A DNA stretch of 50,678 bases from Bacteroidales bacterium (lineage in GTDB: Bacteria; Bacteroidota; Bacteroidia; Bacteroidales; UBA10428): NCBI GenBank assembly GCA_016931575.1, contig JAFGEO010000033.1, positions 1 to 50,678 of the forward strand, in the 5' to 3' direction. The translations under genes and the position numbers were made by a program. This document shows positions 18,327 through 25,724 of this stretch, piece by piece (the stretch's first letter is position 1; the number at the start of each line of letters is the position of its first letter). The notes below the pieces were generated by a model. The model was given only the letters and a program-made list of their open reading frames with translations, made no database searches and was not told the DNA's origin.

Positions 18327-19204
18327 AACTGATCTTTCTTTCGGCAAACAACCTGAATTGAGTCCCTCAAATTTACAGGGATTATAATTGTTTCAAAGAA
18401 ACGAGGCAGGGGAAAACGTAAAAAAAGGGGAAGGAATGACAGGATGCGCACTCCCAGGTATCTGAGGGTGAAATACCAGGAAGGGCGGGTCATTGATACT
18501 ACCTCGAATCCGGCTTTTTCCAAAAGCAGGCGGAGGTTCTTCCTGTTGAAGTAGCCGATGTGTGCCACCCTGAAGTGCCACCACTTATAGCGTAGGATCC
18601 TGGCTGCAAGGGACCGCACATCCGGCGTGGTTATTACAAAAATACCCTGATCGTCCAGCGCCTGATGGATTTCCCGGAGCAGATGAAGGGGATGCGGCAC
18701 ATGTTCGATAACATCCACAAGGGTGATAATATCATAGGGTCCGGGGGTTTCCGGATGTGGAAATGTCCCCTCAAGGACCGGGAGGTTCCTTTTCAGGGCT
18801 GTCTGCCGGAGCCAGCGGGATGGCTCTATACCTGTTGCCCGGTAGCCCTTTTCCATCGCCGATTCTACAAGGATGCCACTGCCGGCGCCAATGTCCAGGA
18901 TTGCCCCGGATGGTTTATATTTTCCAATATATTTCAGAAGGGCGGTTTCCTGAAGTTTTCTTTCTTTCCGGGTGTTTTCATATTCCGGGTCTTCGAGGTC
19001 TACATAAAATCCCAGCACATCGTTCAGGTCGGTACACTGTATGAAACCGCAATGCCCGCATTTATGAAGTTCGCCGGTTATGCCATAGCTGAAATTAGTA
19101 ATCGCAAAATTCTGGCTGTTCAGACTGGTGCCAACATCCGATTTCTTTACTTGTTTAAACTGGCTTTTGCCACAAACCCAGCATGTCAGGCTCTCTGTTG
19201 TCAT
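18320..19204 (-). CDS. SAM-dependent methyltransferase with N-terminal Cys cluster
   Basis: This 294-residue class I methyltransferase carries an N-terminal zinc-ribbon-like cluster (CWVC at 8-11, CGHCG near 51-55), seen in sugar-modifying and related Methyltransf_23 proteins. The SAM site is ILDIGAGSGILVE, followed by IEP and later DVIEHV. The substrate could be a nucleotide sugar, a lipid-linked intermediate or a glycan; I cannot tell which. I start it at ATG 19204 rather than the far upstream in-frame start at 19387, because that extension would lie wholly inside the HAD gene. Its ATG is one base after the HAD stop. Confidence 0.85.
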   Translation of the reverse strand: MTTESLTCWVCGKSQFKQVKKSDVGTSLNSQNFAITNFSYGITGELHKCGHCGFIQCTDLNDVLGFYVDLEDPEYENTRKERKLQETALLKYIGKYKPSGAILDIGAGSGILVESAMEKGYRATGIEPSRWLRQTALKRNLPVLEGTFPHPETPGPYDIITLVDVIEHVPHPLHLLREIHQALDDQGIFVITTPDVRSLAARILRYKWWHFRVAHIGYFNRKNLRLLLEKAGFEVVSMTRPSWYFTLRYLGVRILSFLPLFLRFPLPRFFETIIIPVNLRDSIQVVCRKKDQLC

Positions 19205-19205
19205 T

Positions 19206-19904
19206 TCAGTTTTTAATTTCTTGTAGCAGCTTCCGGTAGTATTGTCCTTTCTGCGCCAGCTTAACATCGATAAGCCGAAAATGAACGCCGGCAAGGCGGG
19301 CTGATTCACCATCAGTGTCTGTGCGGTCCCCGAAAAAAATGGTGCGGGCAGGCGGGCAGCCAAAACTCCTGCAGATGATTTCAACACCCCTTTTACTGGG
19401 CTTCAACTGTGCGATTTCCTGATCCGTGGAACAAAAGGTCCTGTCGGCTTCCAGGTGAAGTGACTTAAGTTTATCATCAACCGGAAAATCAGAAAATACT
19501 GCAATCTTTTTTTGGTGCTTCTTCAATTCATGGAAAAAACTTTTTATCCCCGGATACCTGACTTTCCTTAAATGCGATAGCGGAAACGAGAGCATCCACT
19601 TTTTAATAACCGATCTTACCTGGCCGGCCTCGATATCCAGGGCTTCAGCACACCAGCCGTACTGCTCCCGTTCAAGGTCTTTTGAAGCATGACCCAGGTG
19701 TTCCTCCCTCAGCCGTCGAAAGCACAGGATGATCTGAAGGTCCCTCCGTTTAACACGAAAAGTCAGCCAGCGGGAAATGAGGGCAGCTGTCATGATGTTT
19801 CTGAGCTTACGCTGATTATACAGGGTGCCGTCCAGATCGAAAATGAACAGGTCATAGTCGTCTATCAGACTGGGGGATTCCTTTTGATGACTGTCTGAAT
19901 TCAA
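19206..19904 (-). CDS. HAD-superfamily hydrolase, first gene of lipid-sugar operon
   Basis: The 232-residue HAD protein has motif I FIFDLDGTLYN (nucleophile and acid/base Asp), motif II near FSDFP, and a late FFGDRTDTDGESA motif IV. Phosphatase activity is expected. Because it is tightly coupled to a DPPR-synthase-like UbiA, it may play the role of the phosphatase that removes the 5-phosphate of polyprenyl-phosphoryl-phosphoribose. That is inference from context. The only start that keeps motif I is TTG at 19904; the first internal ATG lies after it. No clear promoter box is seen between it and rpmH. Confidence 0.85.
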   Translation of the reverse strand: MNSDSHQKESPSLIDDYDLFIFDLDGTLYNQRKLRNIMTAALISRWLTFRVKRRDLQIILCFRRLREEHLGHASKDLEREQYGWCAEALDIEAGQVRSVIKKWMLSFPLSHLRKVRYPGIKSFFHELKKHQKKIAVFSDFPVDDKLKSLHLEADRTFCSTDQEIAQLKPSKRGVEIICRSFGCPPARTIFFGDRTDTDGESARLAGVHFRLIDVKLAQKGQYYRKLLQEIKN

Positions 19905-19984
19905 GGTCTGAAAAGCTGTTTTGGTTAGTGCGTTGCTATCTTTCGAAGCGGTAAAAATAGTCAGTTTCTGGCGCTCATAAAAAT

Positions 19985-20010
19985 AAAAAAGGCTGTCTTT
20001 TCAGACAGCC
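19985..20010 (-). terminator. Intrinsic terminator of rpmH
   Basis: Read on the minus strand, GGCTGTCTGAAAAGACAGCC forms an 8-bp stem with a 4-base loop, followed by a T6 run. It lies 27 bases after the rpmH stop and separates rpmH from the HAD operon. Confidence 0.9.
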
Positions 20011-20036
20011 CTGCTTAATATCTTGAAATACAGAAA

Positions 20037-20192
20037 TTATTTTCTGCGAATCTCGTCGGAAACAGTTAATCTCTTCCTGCCTTTTGCCCTGCGGCTGGCT
20101 AGTACTTTACGGCCATTCGGATCAGACATTCTTTCTCTGAATCCGTGCTTATTTCTTCTCTTTCTTACTGATGGTTGAAATGTCCTTTTCAT
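20037..20192 (-). CDS. rpmH: 50S ribosomal protein L34
   Basis: Translating the minus strand gives 51 residues starting [19 protein letters not shown] and continuing with [16 protein letters not shown], which is unmistakably bacterial L34, a small basic 23S rRNA-binding protein. The typical Arg/Lys richness and length are normal. It has its own promoter (TTTG-N18-TATCTTTG) and terminator. In many bacteria rpmH neighbours rnpA and dnaA, but neither is found here. Confidence 0.97.
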   Translation of the reverse strand: MKRTFQPSVRKRRNKHGFRERMSDPNGRKVLASRRAKGRKRLTVSDEIRRK

Positions 20193-20225
20193 TGCTAATG
20201 GATTTACCTCATATTTTCAGGCTTG

Positions 20226-20255
20226 CAAAGATATAGTCTTTTTTTAAATAGCAAA
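20226..20255 (-). promoter_or_regulatory. Promoter of rpmH
   Basis: The minus strand shows TTTG (20252-20255), an 18-base spacer and TATCTTTG (20226-20233). This is a full match to the Bacteroidota housekeeping promoter. The -7 box ends 34 bases before the L34 start, consistent with strong ribosomal-protein expression. Confidence 0.65.
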
Positions 20256-20448
20256 GACATTTACAGGAGAAAATTAAATTTCTTTTGCGGCTACCGGCAA
20301 TCTGCTTTATTATGCCCTGCTACTGTCAGGCTGTTCAGCTGTGGAAGGGGTGTTTTTTATAGCTGTTGAGTTTCTATGTGTCAGGTTTTAAAATAAAACG
20401 TAGAAAAGTTCGTATTTTAAGCGTGAATTAAATCGAATAAGCAGTCGC

Positions 20449-21474
20449 ATGAACATAAAGAAGTTTAACGGGTATTTCCCCTTTTTGCTGATCCTTGCAC
20501 TTTTGCCGGCCTGCAGGCAGCAGGAAGTGAAAGAACAAAAGTCTTATGCGGGTCTTGTGGATGTCAGGATCGGGCGTTTTGAGGAGGATCTGTTTTCAAT
20601 CAGTCCCTATGGACTGGCTGACAGCATAGCATACCTTCAGGAAAAATATCCTGTCTTCTTTCCTTTGTTTACCCATAAGATTATTGAAATTGGAGGTCCT
20701 GAACACGAATGGTTCATTGAGGGGCTGATTGGTTTCACCACCGATTTTACGATTTACAGGGTAAGCCAGCGTGTTAAGGAAGTATTTCCTGACCTGACAA
20801 AAGTTGAAAAGGAGCTTAGCCTGGGATTCAGTAACCTGGAAGGTTTTTTACCTGAAACGGAAACCCCGGAGATCATCAGCTGCATATCCGGCTTTAATCA
20901 GTCGGTGGTCACTTCCGAAGGCCTGCTGTCTGTTAGCCTGGATAAATACCTGGGGGCCGGGGATGAGTTTTACAGGTTGATCAATCCTCCGGTCCCTGAA
21001 TACGAGAAGCGGAATATGCGGCCTGAACGGATCGCAGCCGATGCCTTGTTTGCCTGGATAAGTGCTGAATTTCCTTTTGATAAAACGCAGACGAATCTAT
21101 TGTCCAATATGATCTATGAGGGAAGGAATCTGTACTGTGTTAAAAAATTCCTGCCGGGGATCAACGATACCCTGCTTTGGGGCTACACATCGGAACAGAT
21201 GAATTTCTGCCGGGACCATGAGCGCGATATGTGGATGTATCTGGCTGAAAACAGGCGTATTTTTGGGAGTGAGCCTTTCATGATCACACAATTTATTAAG
21301 CCGGCACCCTTCACGAAGGACTTTACCCAGGAAAGCCCGGGGCGTGCCGCGGTGTGGATCGGTTACCGCATTGTGGAATCGTATATGAAAAACAATCCGA
21401 AGGTTAGTCTTGAGCAGCTGATGGCAGTTACCCGCTACCAGGATCTTCTGAATCTGTCGAAGTATAGCCCTTAA
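20449..21474 (+). CDS. gldB: GldB-like gliding-motility/envelope lipoprotein
   Basis: The 341-residue protein has a signal peptide ending in a lipobox (LLPAC, Cys22) and the GldB-family C-terminal signature FCRDHERDMWMYLAENR, followed by SPGRAAVWIGYRIVESYM. GldB is an envelope lipoprotein needed for Flavobacterium gliding. Homologues occur in non-gliding Bacteroidota, where the role is unclear. The fold resembles DUF2268-type zinc-protease-like domains, but I see no HExxH. It stands alone on the plus strand. Presence of T9SS cargos elsewhere in the window is consistent with a T9SS-bearing host. Confidence 0.8.
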   Translation: MNIKKFNGYFPFLLILALLPACRQQEVKEQKSYAGLVDVRIGRFEEDLFSISPYGLADSIAYLQEKYPVFFPLFTHKIIEIGGPEHEWFIEGLIGFTTDFTIYRVSQRVKEVFPDLTKVEKELSLGFSNLEGFLPETETPEIISCISGFNQSVVTSEGLLSVSLDKYLGAGDEFYRLINPPVPEYEKRNMRPERIAADALFAWISAEFPFDKTQTNLLSNMIYEGRNLYCVKKFLPGINDTLLWGYTSEQMNFCRDHERDMWMYLAENRRIFGSEPFMITQFIKPAPFTKDFTQESPGRAAVWIGYRIVESYMKNNPKVSLEQLMAVTRYQDLLNLSKYSP

Positions 21475-21552
21475 GGAAGTACACTTGTAATTCCTTCTGG
21501 ACGAGGGGATATAGTAAAGTAAATGTATTCAATCACCTGGTGAAAAATCGTT

Positions 21553-21583
21553 TTTGTTTCACAGATTATTACTGGTATATTTA
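21553..21583 (+). promoter_or_regulatory. Putative promoter of the small secreted protein gene
   Basis: TTTG (21553-21556), a 19-base spacer and TATATTTA (21576-21583) match the Bacteroidota promoter at all but the last base. The predicted leader is about 90 bases. Confidence 0.45.
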
Positions 21584-21680
21584 GCTATGTAGCCTAATTT
21601 AATCCTTAATCTGCAGGCTTGTGATAGGACTATACAAAAATATTCATCCGATTGCTGGTTAAAACTAAATACTAAAAAGC

Positions 21681-22064
21681 ATGAAAAGCAAAATGTTGAT
21701 TCTCTCACTTATGGCATTCCTGTTTAGCAGTCTGCCTGGTCTTGCAGGTACTATGATCCCGGGAAAACTGTATTCACTGAATGACGGTAGCGTTATTACC
21801 TGCAATTTAGAATATTCAACCGGCCAGGGAAAAATTGAAGCTACAAATCCAACGACTGGTGAAGTATTTAAGGGTAATTATACCGTCATATTCGTTAGTG
21901 ATATTATGGGCCGGGGAAGAGGTATGATGAAAGGAGACCAGGGAACTATCATATTCCTTACCATTGAATTCAGTACAGGCACTGTTTGGAATTTGCCTGT
22001 TGGCTATGGCGACGGGGAAGATAATAATGGTTTGAAATACCAGTATCAGACCAATCCGAAATAA
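21681..22064 (+). CDS. Small secreted protein of unknown function
   Basis: I do not recognise this 127-residue protein. It has a Sec signal (about 1-23, ending LPGLAG) and a mature part of about 104 residues rich in Gly, Thr and Tyr, with short beta strands such as GKLYSLNDGSVITCNLEY. It looks like a small periplasmic or surface beta protein. The gene is followed after 21 bases by the GNAT gene. A probable promoter lies about 100 bases upstream. Confidence 0.7.
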   Translation: MKSKMLILSLMAFLFSSLPGLAGTMIPGKLYSLNDGSVITCNLEYSTGQGKIEATNPTTGEVFKGNYTVIFVSDIMGRGRGMMKGDQGTIIFLTIEFSTGTVWNLPVGYGDGEDNNGLKYQYQTNPK

Positions 22065-22085
22065 AAACATAACAAGATCAGCAGA

Positions 22086-22535
22086 ATGAGAATTGAAAAA
22101 ATTATCGAAAATAAGAAACAGTTCCTTGACTTATTGCTGCTGGCCGATGAACAGGAAAATATGATCGACAAGTATTTGCCGGGCGGAGACTTGTTTGCTT
22201 TATATGACGATGATTTAAAAAGTGTTTGTGTTGTAGTGCCGGTAAGTAGCGATACCTGCGAGTTGAAAAACATAGCGACATACGAGAAATATCAAGGCAA
22301 AGGGTATGGTAGCGCATTGATAGAATTTATATCTGATTTCTACAAAAAAGACTACAAAACCATGCTGGTAGGGACAGGAGAAACACCGGCAATACTGTCG
22401 TTTTATGAATGTTGCGGATTTGAACAGTCCTATCGGGTAAAGAATTTTTTTACCGACAATTACGATCACCCTATTTTTGAGGGTGACATACAACTTGTTG
22501 ATATGATCTATCTTAAAAAGGATTTGCAGGAATAA
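22086..22535 (+). CDS. GNAT-family N-acetyltransferase
   Basis: The 149-residue protein carries the acetyl-CoA pyrophosphate-binding motif in [16 protein letters not shown] (QGKGYG). A C-terminal half typical of the fold includes [17 protein letters not shown] and a final DMIYLKKDL strand. It transfers an acetyl group to an unknown amine, possibly a small metabolite or protein. The base composition is visibly more AT-rich than its neighbours, which could reflect recent acquisition. It lies 21 bases after the small secreted protein gene and is convergent with the NCS2 permease. Confidence 0.88.
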   Translation: MRIEKIIENKKQFLDLLLLADEQENMIDKYLPGGDLFALYDDDLKSVCVVVPVSSDTCELKNIATYEKYQGKGYGSALIEFISDFYKKDYKTMLVGTGETPAILSFYECCGFEQSYRVKNFFTDNYDHPIFEGDIQLVDMIYLKKDLQE

Positions 22536-22557
22536 CAGGAATGTACTGCAAACGACA

Positions 22558-23850
22558 TTAAAAGAAGTACCGTACAACAAACAGTATCGCCAGGATAACC
22601 AGGACCGGCGATAATTTTTTCCATTTTCCACTGAGTATCCGAATGGCTACATAGCTTATGATCCCGAAAGATATGCCTTCGCTGATGCTGAAAGCCAGTG
22701 GCATCATGATGATGGTAAGGAACACGGGAATAGCATCCAGGTAGTTTTCCAGGTCTATTTTAGTGATGGGGCTGATCATAAACAAGCCGATGATGATCAG
22801 TGCCGGAGCAGTAGCCGCAGCAGGGATCATCAGGAAAACAGGAGAAATGAATAAAACAAGGAGAAAACAAATAGCCACGATAAGGGCAGTAAGCCCGGTT
22901 TTTCCTCCAACAGCGATTCCCGCCGTACTTTCCACGTAGGTGGTTACCGTGCTGGTACCCAGCATGGCACCGACTGTGGTGCCGATCGAATCGGCCAGCA
23001 GGGCCTGCTTTGCTCTCGGGACTTTGCCGTTCCTGTCAAGCAGATTGGCTTTGGAGCTTACGCCAATGAGGGTGCCAACCGTATCAAACATATCTATAAA
23101 CAGGAAGGTGAACAGGACCACTAGGATATCCGGTTTCAGGATTCCGTGAAAATCCATTTTGAAGAATATGGGCCCCAGTCCTGCCGGGAGGGTAACAATA
23201 TTTTTCTCCGGCAATGTCGTGACGCCTAAGGGTATCCCGATGGCAGTTGCTACAACAATACCGATCAGTACGGCCCCTTTGACACGCAGGATGAGCAATA
23301 CAGAAATAGTCAGGAGTCCGGCCAGCGCTACCCAGGTCATGTGGTTGTCCATACTGCCCAGGGTGAGGAGGGTATTCGGATCCGAAATGATCAGCTCGGC
23401 ATTCTCAAATCCCATCAGCGCAATAAATAGACCTATTCCCACTGAAATGGCATGTTTTATCGGCAGGGGGATGCTGTTGACTATGGCCTCGCGGATATTG
23501 AACAGCGTAAGGATGATGAATATAATACCTTCGAGGAACACAGCCATAAGGGCGGTTTGCCAGCTGTATCCCATGCCGATGACCACCGTGTAGGCGAAAA
23601 AAGCATTCAGGCCCATCCCGGGAGCCAGGGCATAAGGAAGACGGGCAACAAATGCCATGATCAGTGTGGCAATGCAGGAAGCCAGCGCAGTGGCAGTGAA
23701 AAGAGCTCCTTTATGCATGCCCGTTTCACTCAGGATATTGGGATTCACCGCAAGGATATAGGCCATGGTCATAAAGGTCGTCAGACCGGCAATGATTTCC
23801 GTTGAATAGCTTGTCTTGTTTTTTTTCAGTTCGAAGAATCTGCTAAGCAT
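22558..23850 (-). CDS. NCS2-family purine (adenine/guanine/hypoxanthine) permease, AzgA type
   Basis: This 430-residue inner-membrane transporter has about 12-14 helices. The start MLSRFFELKKNKTSYSTEI and the motif TFMTMAYILAVNP are typical of AzgA/GhxP-type NCS2 proton symporters, which import adenine, guanine or hypoxanthine. The motif GTSTVTTYVESTAGIAVGGKTGLTAL matches the TM10 substrate region of the family. I chose ATG 23850 because a textbook promoter ends just upstream; a start at 23901 would lie within it. It lies next to the Tsx-like gene at 24029-24769 with its preQ1 riboswitch, so its substrate could be a queuosine precursor rather than a common purine. That is inference. Confidence 0.9.
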   Translation of the reverse strand: MLSRFFELKKNKTSYSTEIIAGLTTFMTMAYILAVNPNILSETGMHKGALFTATALASCIATLIMAFVARLPYALAPGMGLNAFFAYTVVIGMGYSWQTALMAVFLEGIIFIILTLFNIREAIVNSIPLPIKHAISVGIGLFIALMGFENAELIISDPNTLLTLGSMDNHMTWVALAGLLTISVLLILRVKGAVLIGIVVATAIGIPLGVTTLPEKNIVTLPAGLGPIFFKMDFHGILKPDILVVLFTFLFIDMFDTVGTLIGVSSKANLLDRNGKVPRAKQALLADSIGTTVGAMLGTSTVTTYVESTAGIAVGGKTGLTALIVAICFLLVLFISPVFLMIPAAATAPALIIIGLFMISPITKIDLENYLDAIPVFLTIIMMPLAFSISEGISFGIISYVAIRILSGKWKKLSPVLVILAILFVVRYFF

Positions 23851-23871
23851 GAGAATATGGTTTAGATTCTT

Positions 23872-23903
23872 CAAATATAAGAAGATAAGGGTCTGTCTCA
23901 AAA
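23872..23903 (-). promoter_or_regulatory. Promoter of the NCS2 permease gene
   Basis: The minus strand reads TTTTG (23899-23903), a 19-base spacer and TATATTTG (23872-23879), a perfect match to the Bacteroidota consensus. The leader would be only about 15 bases, so no riboswitch can fit there. Confidence 0.65.
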
Positions 23904-24028
23904 GGTATGCTCATCTTTTGGATAGCGTTTTTATCTTATTGGCAACCGATACCTTATTGTTTATAAAGAACAACAGGGATAAGATTAAAGAACAGCCCCT
24001 TCTTTATAAAAGCTGTGTTGTAACTGGC

Positions 24029-24769
24029 TTAGAACTCGTATTTCACCCCAAGGGTCGGAAACACCTCCACACGTTCACTGGCAAAGACAAAGTTCTTTGA
24101 AACCTTGAATTCGGAACCAAGGGAGAGGTGTTCGTTGAAGTTAAACCAGATCTGTGGTTCCGCATAGAGGGCAAGGATCTTATTATCCGTATTGCTAAAG
24201 AAATCATCCTGCGACCAGATATCCACATAACCTGCCAGGCTCACCCGGTAATTGAAAAGGGGATAGAACCAAACCAGGGTGAATTGGGCATCCGGGGCTG
24301 AGGAGCCTCTTGTGTTCTTGTAAAGCAGCATCGCGTTCAGCGACAGGTTGCCAAGCATGGCACCGTATTCCAGTCCGCCCAGCCAGGAACTCCGAAGGTT
24401 TGCACCCCAGATTGCCAGGGGCAAGACATCCCCATCATCGGGATAGATCACCAGCCCATCGTTGTACTCAACATGCAGCATCAGATTTTTCAGTCCTCTG
24501 GTTTCACTGAACCAGGGGATGTAAAAAGTCCGGGCGATTTCAAAATACCCCAGCGAGGCGCCCCGGGGCCGGTCAGTGGAATTGAACTCAAAATCCGCAA
24601 ACAGAAAGGTATAGCCGAGGCTGTCCGGTTTAAACAGTTCGAAAGTGCTCACAGGGAAATTGTGTTTACTGCCATCTTCCTGTTTTCCGAAATCGTAATG
24701 CAGTTGAATGTTTTGTGCTGAGGCAGAGAGGGACAGTACTGCCAGAATTAGTAAAATATTCTTTTTCAT
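24029..24769 (-). CDS. DUF5020/Tsx-like outer-membrane beta-barrel protein
   Basis: The 246-residue protein has a Sec signal (about 1-18, ASAQ) and a mature start NIQLHYDFGK that matches the DUF5020 family. The remaining sequence alternates polar and hydrophobic residues with many aromatic strand ends and finishes with C-terminal Phe (GVKYEF), as expected of an outer-membrane barrel. The length and FADFEFNS-type strand resemble Tsx, the nucleoside channel. My memory of the family, not a search, supports the name. The leader carries a promoter, a hairpin and a preQ1-I-like aptamer ending 4 bases before the ATG, implying control by a queuosine precursor. The adjacent NCS2 permease fits a two-membrane uptake route. 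An alternative is a general nucleoside channel. Confidence 0.75.
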   Translation of the reverse strand: MKKNILLILAVLSLSASAQNIQLHYDFGKQEDGSKHNFPVSTFELFKPDSLGYTFLFADFEFNSTDRPRGASLGYFEIARTFYIPWFSETRGLKNLMLHVEYNDGLVIYPDDGDVLPLAIWGANLRSSWLGGLEYGAMLGNLSLNAMLLYKNTRGSSAPDAQFTLVWFYPLFNYRVSLAGYVDIWSQDDFFSNTDNKILALYAEPQIWFNFNEHLSLGSEFKVSKNFVFASERVEVFPTLGVKYEF

Positions 24770-24772
24770 ACT

Positions 24773-24803
24773 CTAGTTTTTTACGTGGTTAGCTAGGACA
24801 CGC
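24773..24803 (-). promoter_or_regulatory. Candidate preQ1-I riboswitch
   Basis: Read on the minus strand, stem P1 is CGTG (24802-24799) and CACG (24787-24784), closing a loop TCCTAGCTAAC. After it comes TAAAAAACTAG (24783-24773). The loop CTAG can pair with the tail CTAG to make the H-type pseudoknot, and the A6 tract fits the minor groove of P1. CTAGCTA and AAAAAACTA match the known Bacillus preQ1-I aptamer almost base for base. The pseudoknot ends 3 bases before the ATG at 24769, so ligand binding should block translation initiation. P1 is short but extendable by a G-T pair at its base. Confidence 0.72.
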
Positions 24804-24804
24804 C

Positions 24805-24821
24805 GCTATGGTTTTCATAGC
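24805..24821 (-). ncRNA. Leader hairpin 5' of the preQ1-like aptamer
   Basis: GCTATG, the loop AAAAC and CATAGC form a perfect 6-bp hairpin immediately 5' of the aptamer on the minus strand. With the predicted start site near 24827, this hairpin plus the aptamer make up nearly the whole leader. It may protect or help fold the RNA. Confidence 0.45.
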
Positions 24822-24833
24822 TTACGAGGGCGA

Positions 24834-24864
24834 CAAAAGTAAATTAATTTTGGGAAAGTCACAA
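24834..24864 (-). promoter_or_regulatory. Promoter of the DUF5020/Tsx-like gene
   Basis: The minus strand reads TTG (24862-24864), a 20-base spacer and TACTTTTG (24834-24841), an exact TAnnTTTG box. The start site is expected near 24827, which places the aptamer within a roughly 58-base leader. Confidence 0.55.
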
Positions 24865-24881
24865 GTCACAAGTTACAAGTG
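24861..24881. repeat. Three 7-bp direct repeats (ACAAGTn)
   Basis: ACAAGTC, ACAAGTT and ACAAGTG follow each other without gaps, overlapping the -33 region of the DUF5020 promoter. This could be a small regulator-site array or a slipped-strand remnant. Confidence 0.4.
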
Positions 24882-25005
24882 GGGATCTGGATTCAGCCTT
24901 GCTTCCCAGGTGCCCTGAAGCCATTCAGTTTTATAAACTTTCAACCCAGGGCAAAGTGTTTTTGTTATGTTCCATGAAATTTCGTTTCTGAATCAGGATA
25001 ATTCG

Positions 25006-25013
25006 TAGCTTTG
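25006..25013 (+). promoter_or_regulatory. Putative -7 box (TAGCTTTG) for yjjG
   Basis: TAGCTTTG is an exact TAnnTTTG element ending 13 bases before the ATG at 25027. A TTTC lies 17 bases upstream instead of TTTG. The mRNA leader would be only a few bases, which favours ATG 25027 over GTG 25021. Confidence 0.45.
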
Positions 25014-25026
25014 TGCAGGTGTGACC

Positions 25027-25719
25027 ATGAAAACTTACCGGCATATTTTTTTCGACCTGGATCGTACACTATGGGATTTTGAAAAAAACTCTGCAGAAAC
25101 TTTGTTAAGCATACACGAGGAATTTAGTCTGGGGGAGCAGATCCCCGACCAGGACCTGTTCATCGTGAAATACAATTATTTTAACGACCACCTTTGGGAT
25201 GAGTTTAAGGCAGGGACCATTAAAAAGGCTGAATTACGGGTCAGGCGTTTCGAGCTTCTCCTGGCTTATTTCGACATCAGGGACGAGGAACTGGTTAGTA
25301 AGATCAGTCGCTTTTACCTGAACACCAATCCCCTGAAAAAAGAATTGATACCCGGCGCAAAAGAGACCCTGGAATACCTGCATGGAAAATATGAACTCTA
25401 TGTTATTTCGAATGGCTTTTACGATGTGCAGTTAACAAAACTCATCAGTTCAGGCATTTCGAAATATATCCGGAAAACTTTTACTTCGGACCGGATTGGC
25501 ATTGCCAAACCAAAACCCGGGATTTATAACTATGCGCTGAGTTCAGTTAATGCGCGCAAAGCAGAGTCTGTCATGGTAGGTGATGATGCCGTAAACGATG
25601 TCCACGGGGCGCATTATGCAAAAATTGACCAGGTGTACTTCAACAGGAACGGGATTCCCAGCCGGATCCCGCCAACCTGGGAAATAACTAATCTTCTTCA
25701 GTTAAAGGAAATCTTTTAG
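25027..25719 (+). CDS. yjjG: YjjG-family noncanonical pyrimidine nucleotidase (HAD)
   Basis: The 230-residue HAD phosphatase begins MKTYRHIFFDLDRTLWDFEKN, the YjjG-type motif I in which Arg replaces Gly after the second Asp. Motif II ISNGF and motif IV GDDAVNDVHGA are also present, and the cap carries the Trp/Tyr-rich C1 helices. YjjG dephosphorylates noncanonical nucleoside monophosphates such as 5-halo-dUMP and protects against mutagenic analogues. It begins at ATG 25027, supported by a promoter box 13 bases upstream. It is convergent with dnaB, with only 5 bases between the stops. Confidence 0.92.
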   Translation: MKTYRHIFFDLDRTLWDFEKNSAETLLSIHEEFSLGEQIPDQDLFIVKYNYFNDHLWDEFKAGTIKKAELRVRRFELLLAYFDIRDEELVSKISRFYLNTNPLKKELIPGAKETLEYLHGKYELYVISNGFYDVQLTKLISSGISKYIRKTFTSDRIGIAKPKPGIYNYALSSVNARKAESVMVGDDAVNDVHGAHYAKIDQVYFNRNGIPSRIPPTWEITNLLQLKEIF

Positions 25720-25724
25720 GTTTG

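Noticed and set aside
19205-19387. Extended N-terminus of the methyltransferase
   Set aside because: The extra 61 residues are antisense-free but lie wholly within the HAD gene in another frame and have no family match.
20037-20192. oriC region near rpmH
   Set aside because: rpmH often lies next to dnaA and rnpA, but neither is present and no DnaA boxes are clustered here.
22086-22535. GNAT gene as a mobile-element cargo
   Set aside because: It is more AT-rich than its neighbours, but no transposase, integrase or terminal repeats are seen.
23851-23901. Upstream start for the NCS2 permease
   Set aside because: The extended start would begin inside the promoter, ahead of the predicted transcription start.
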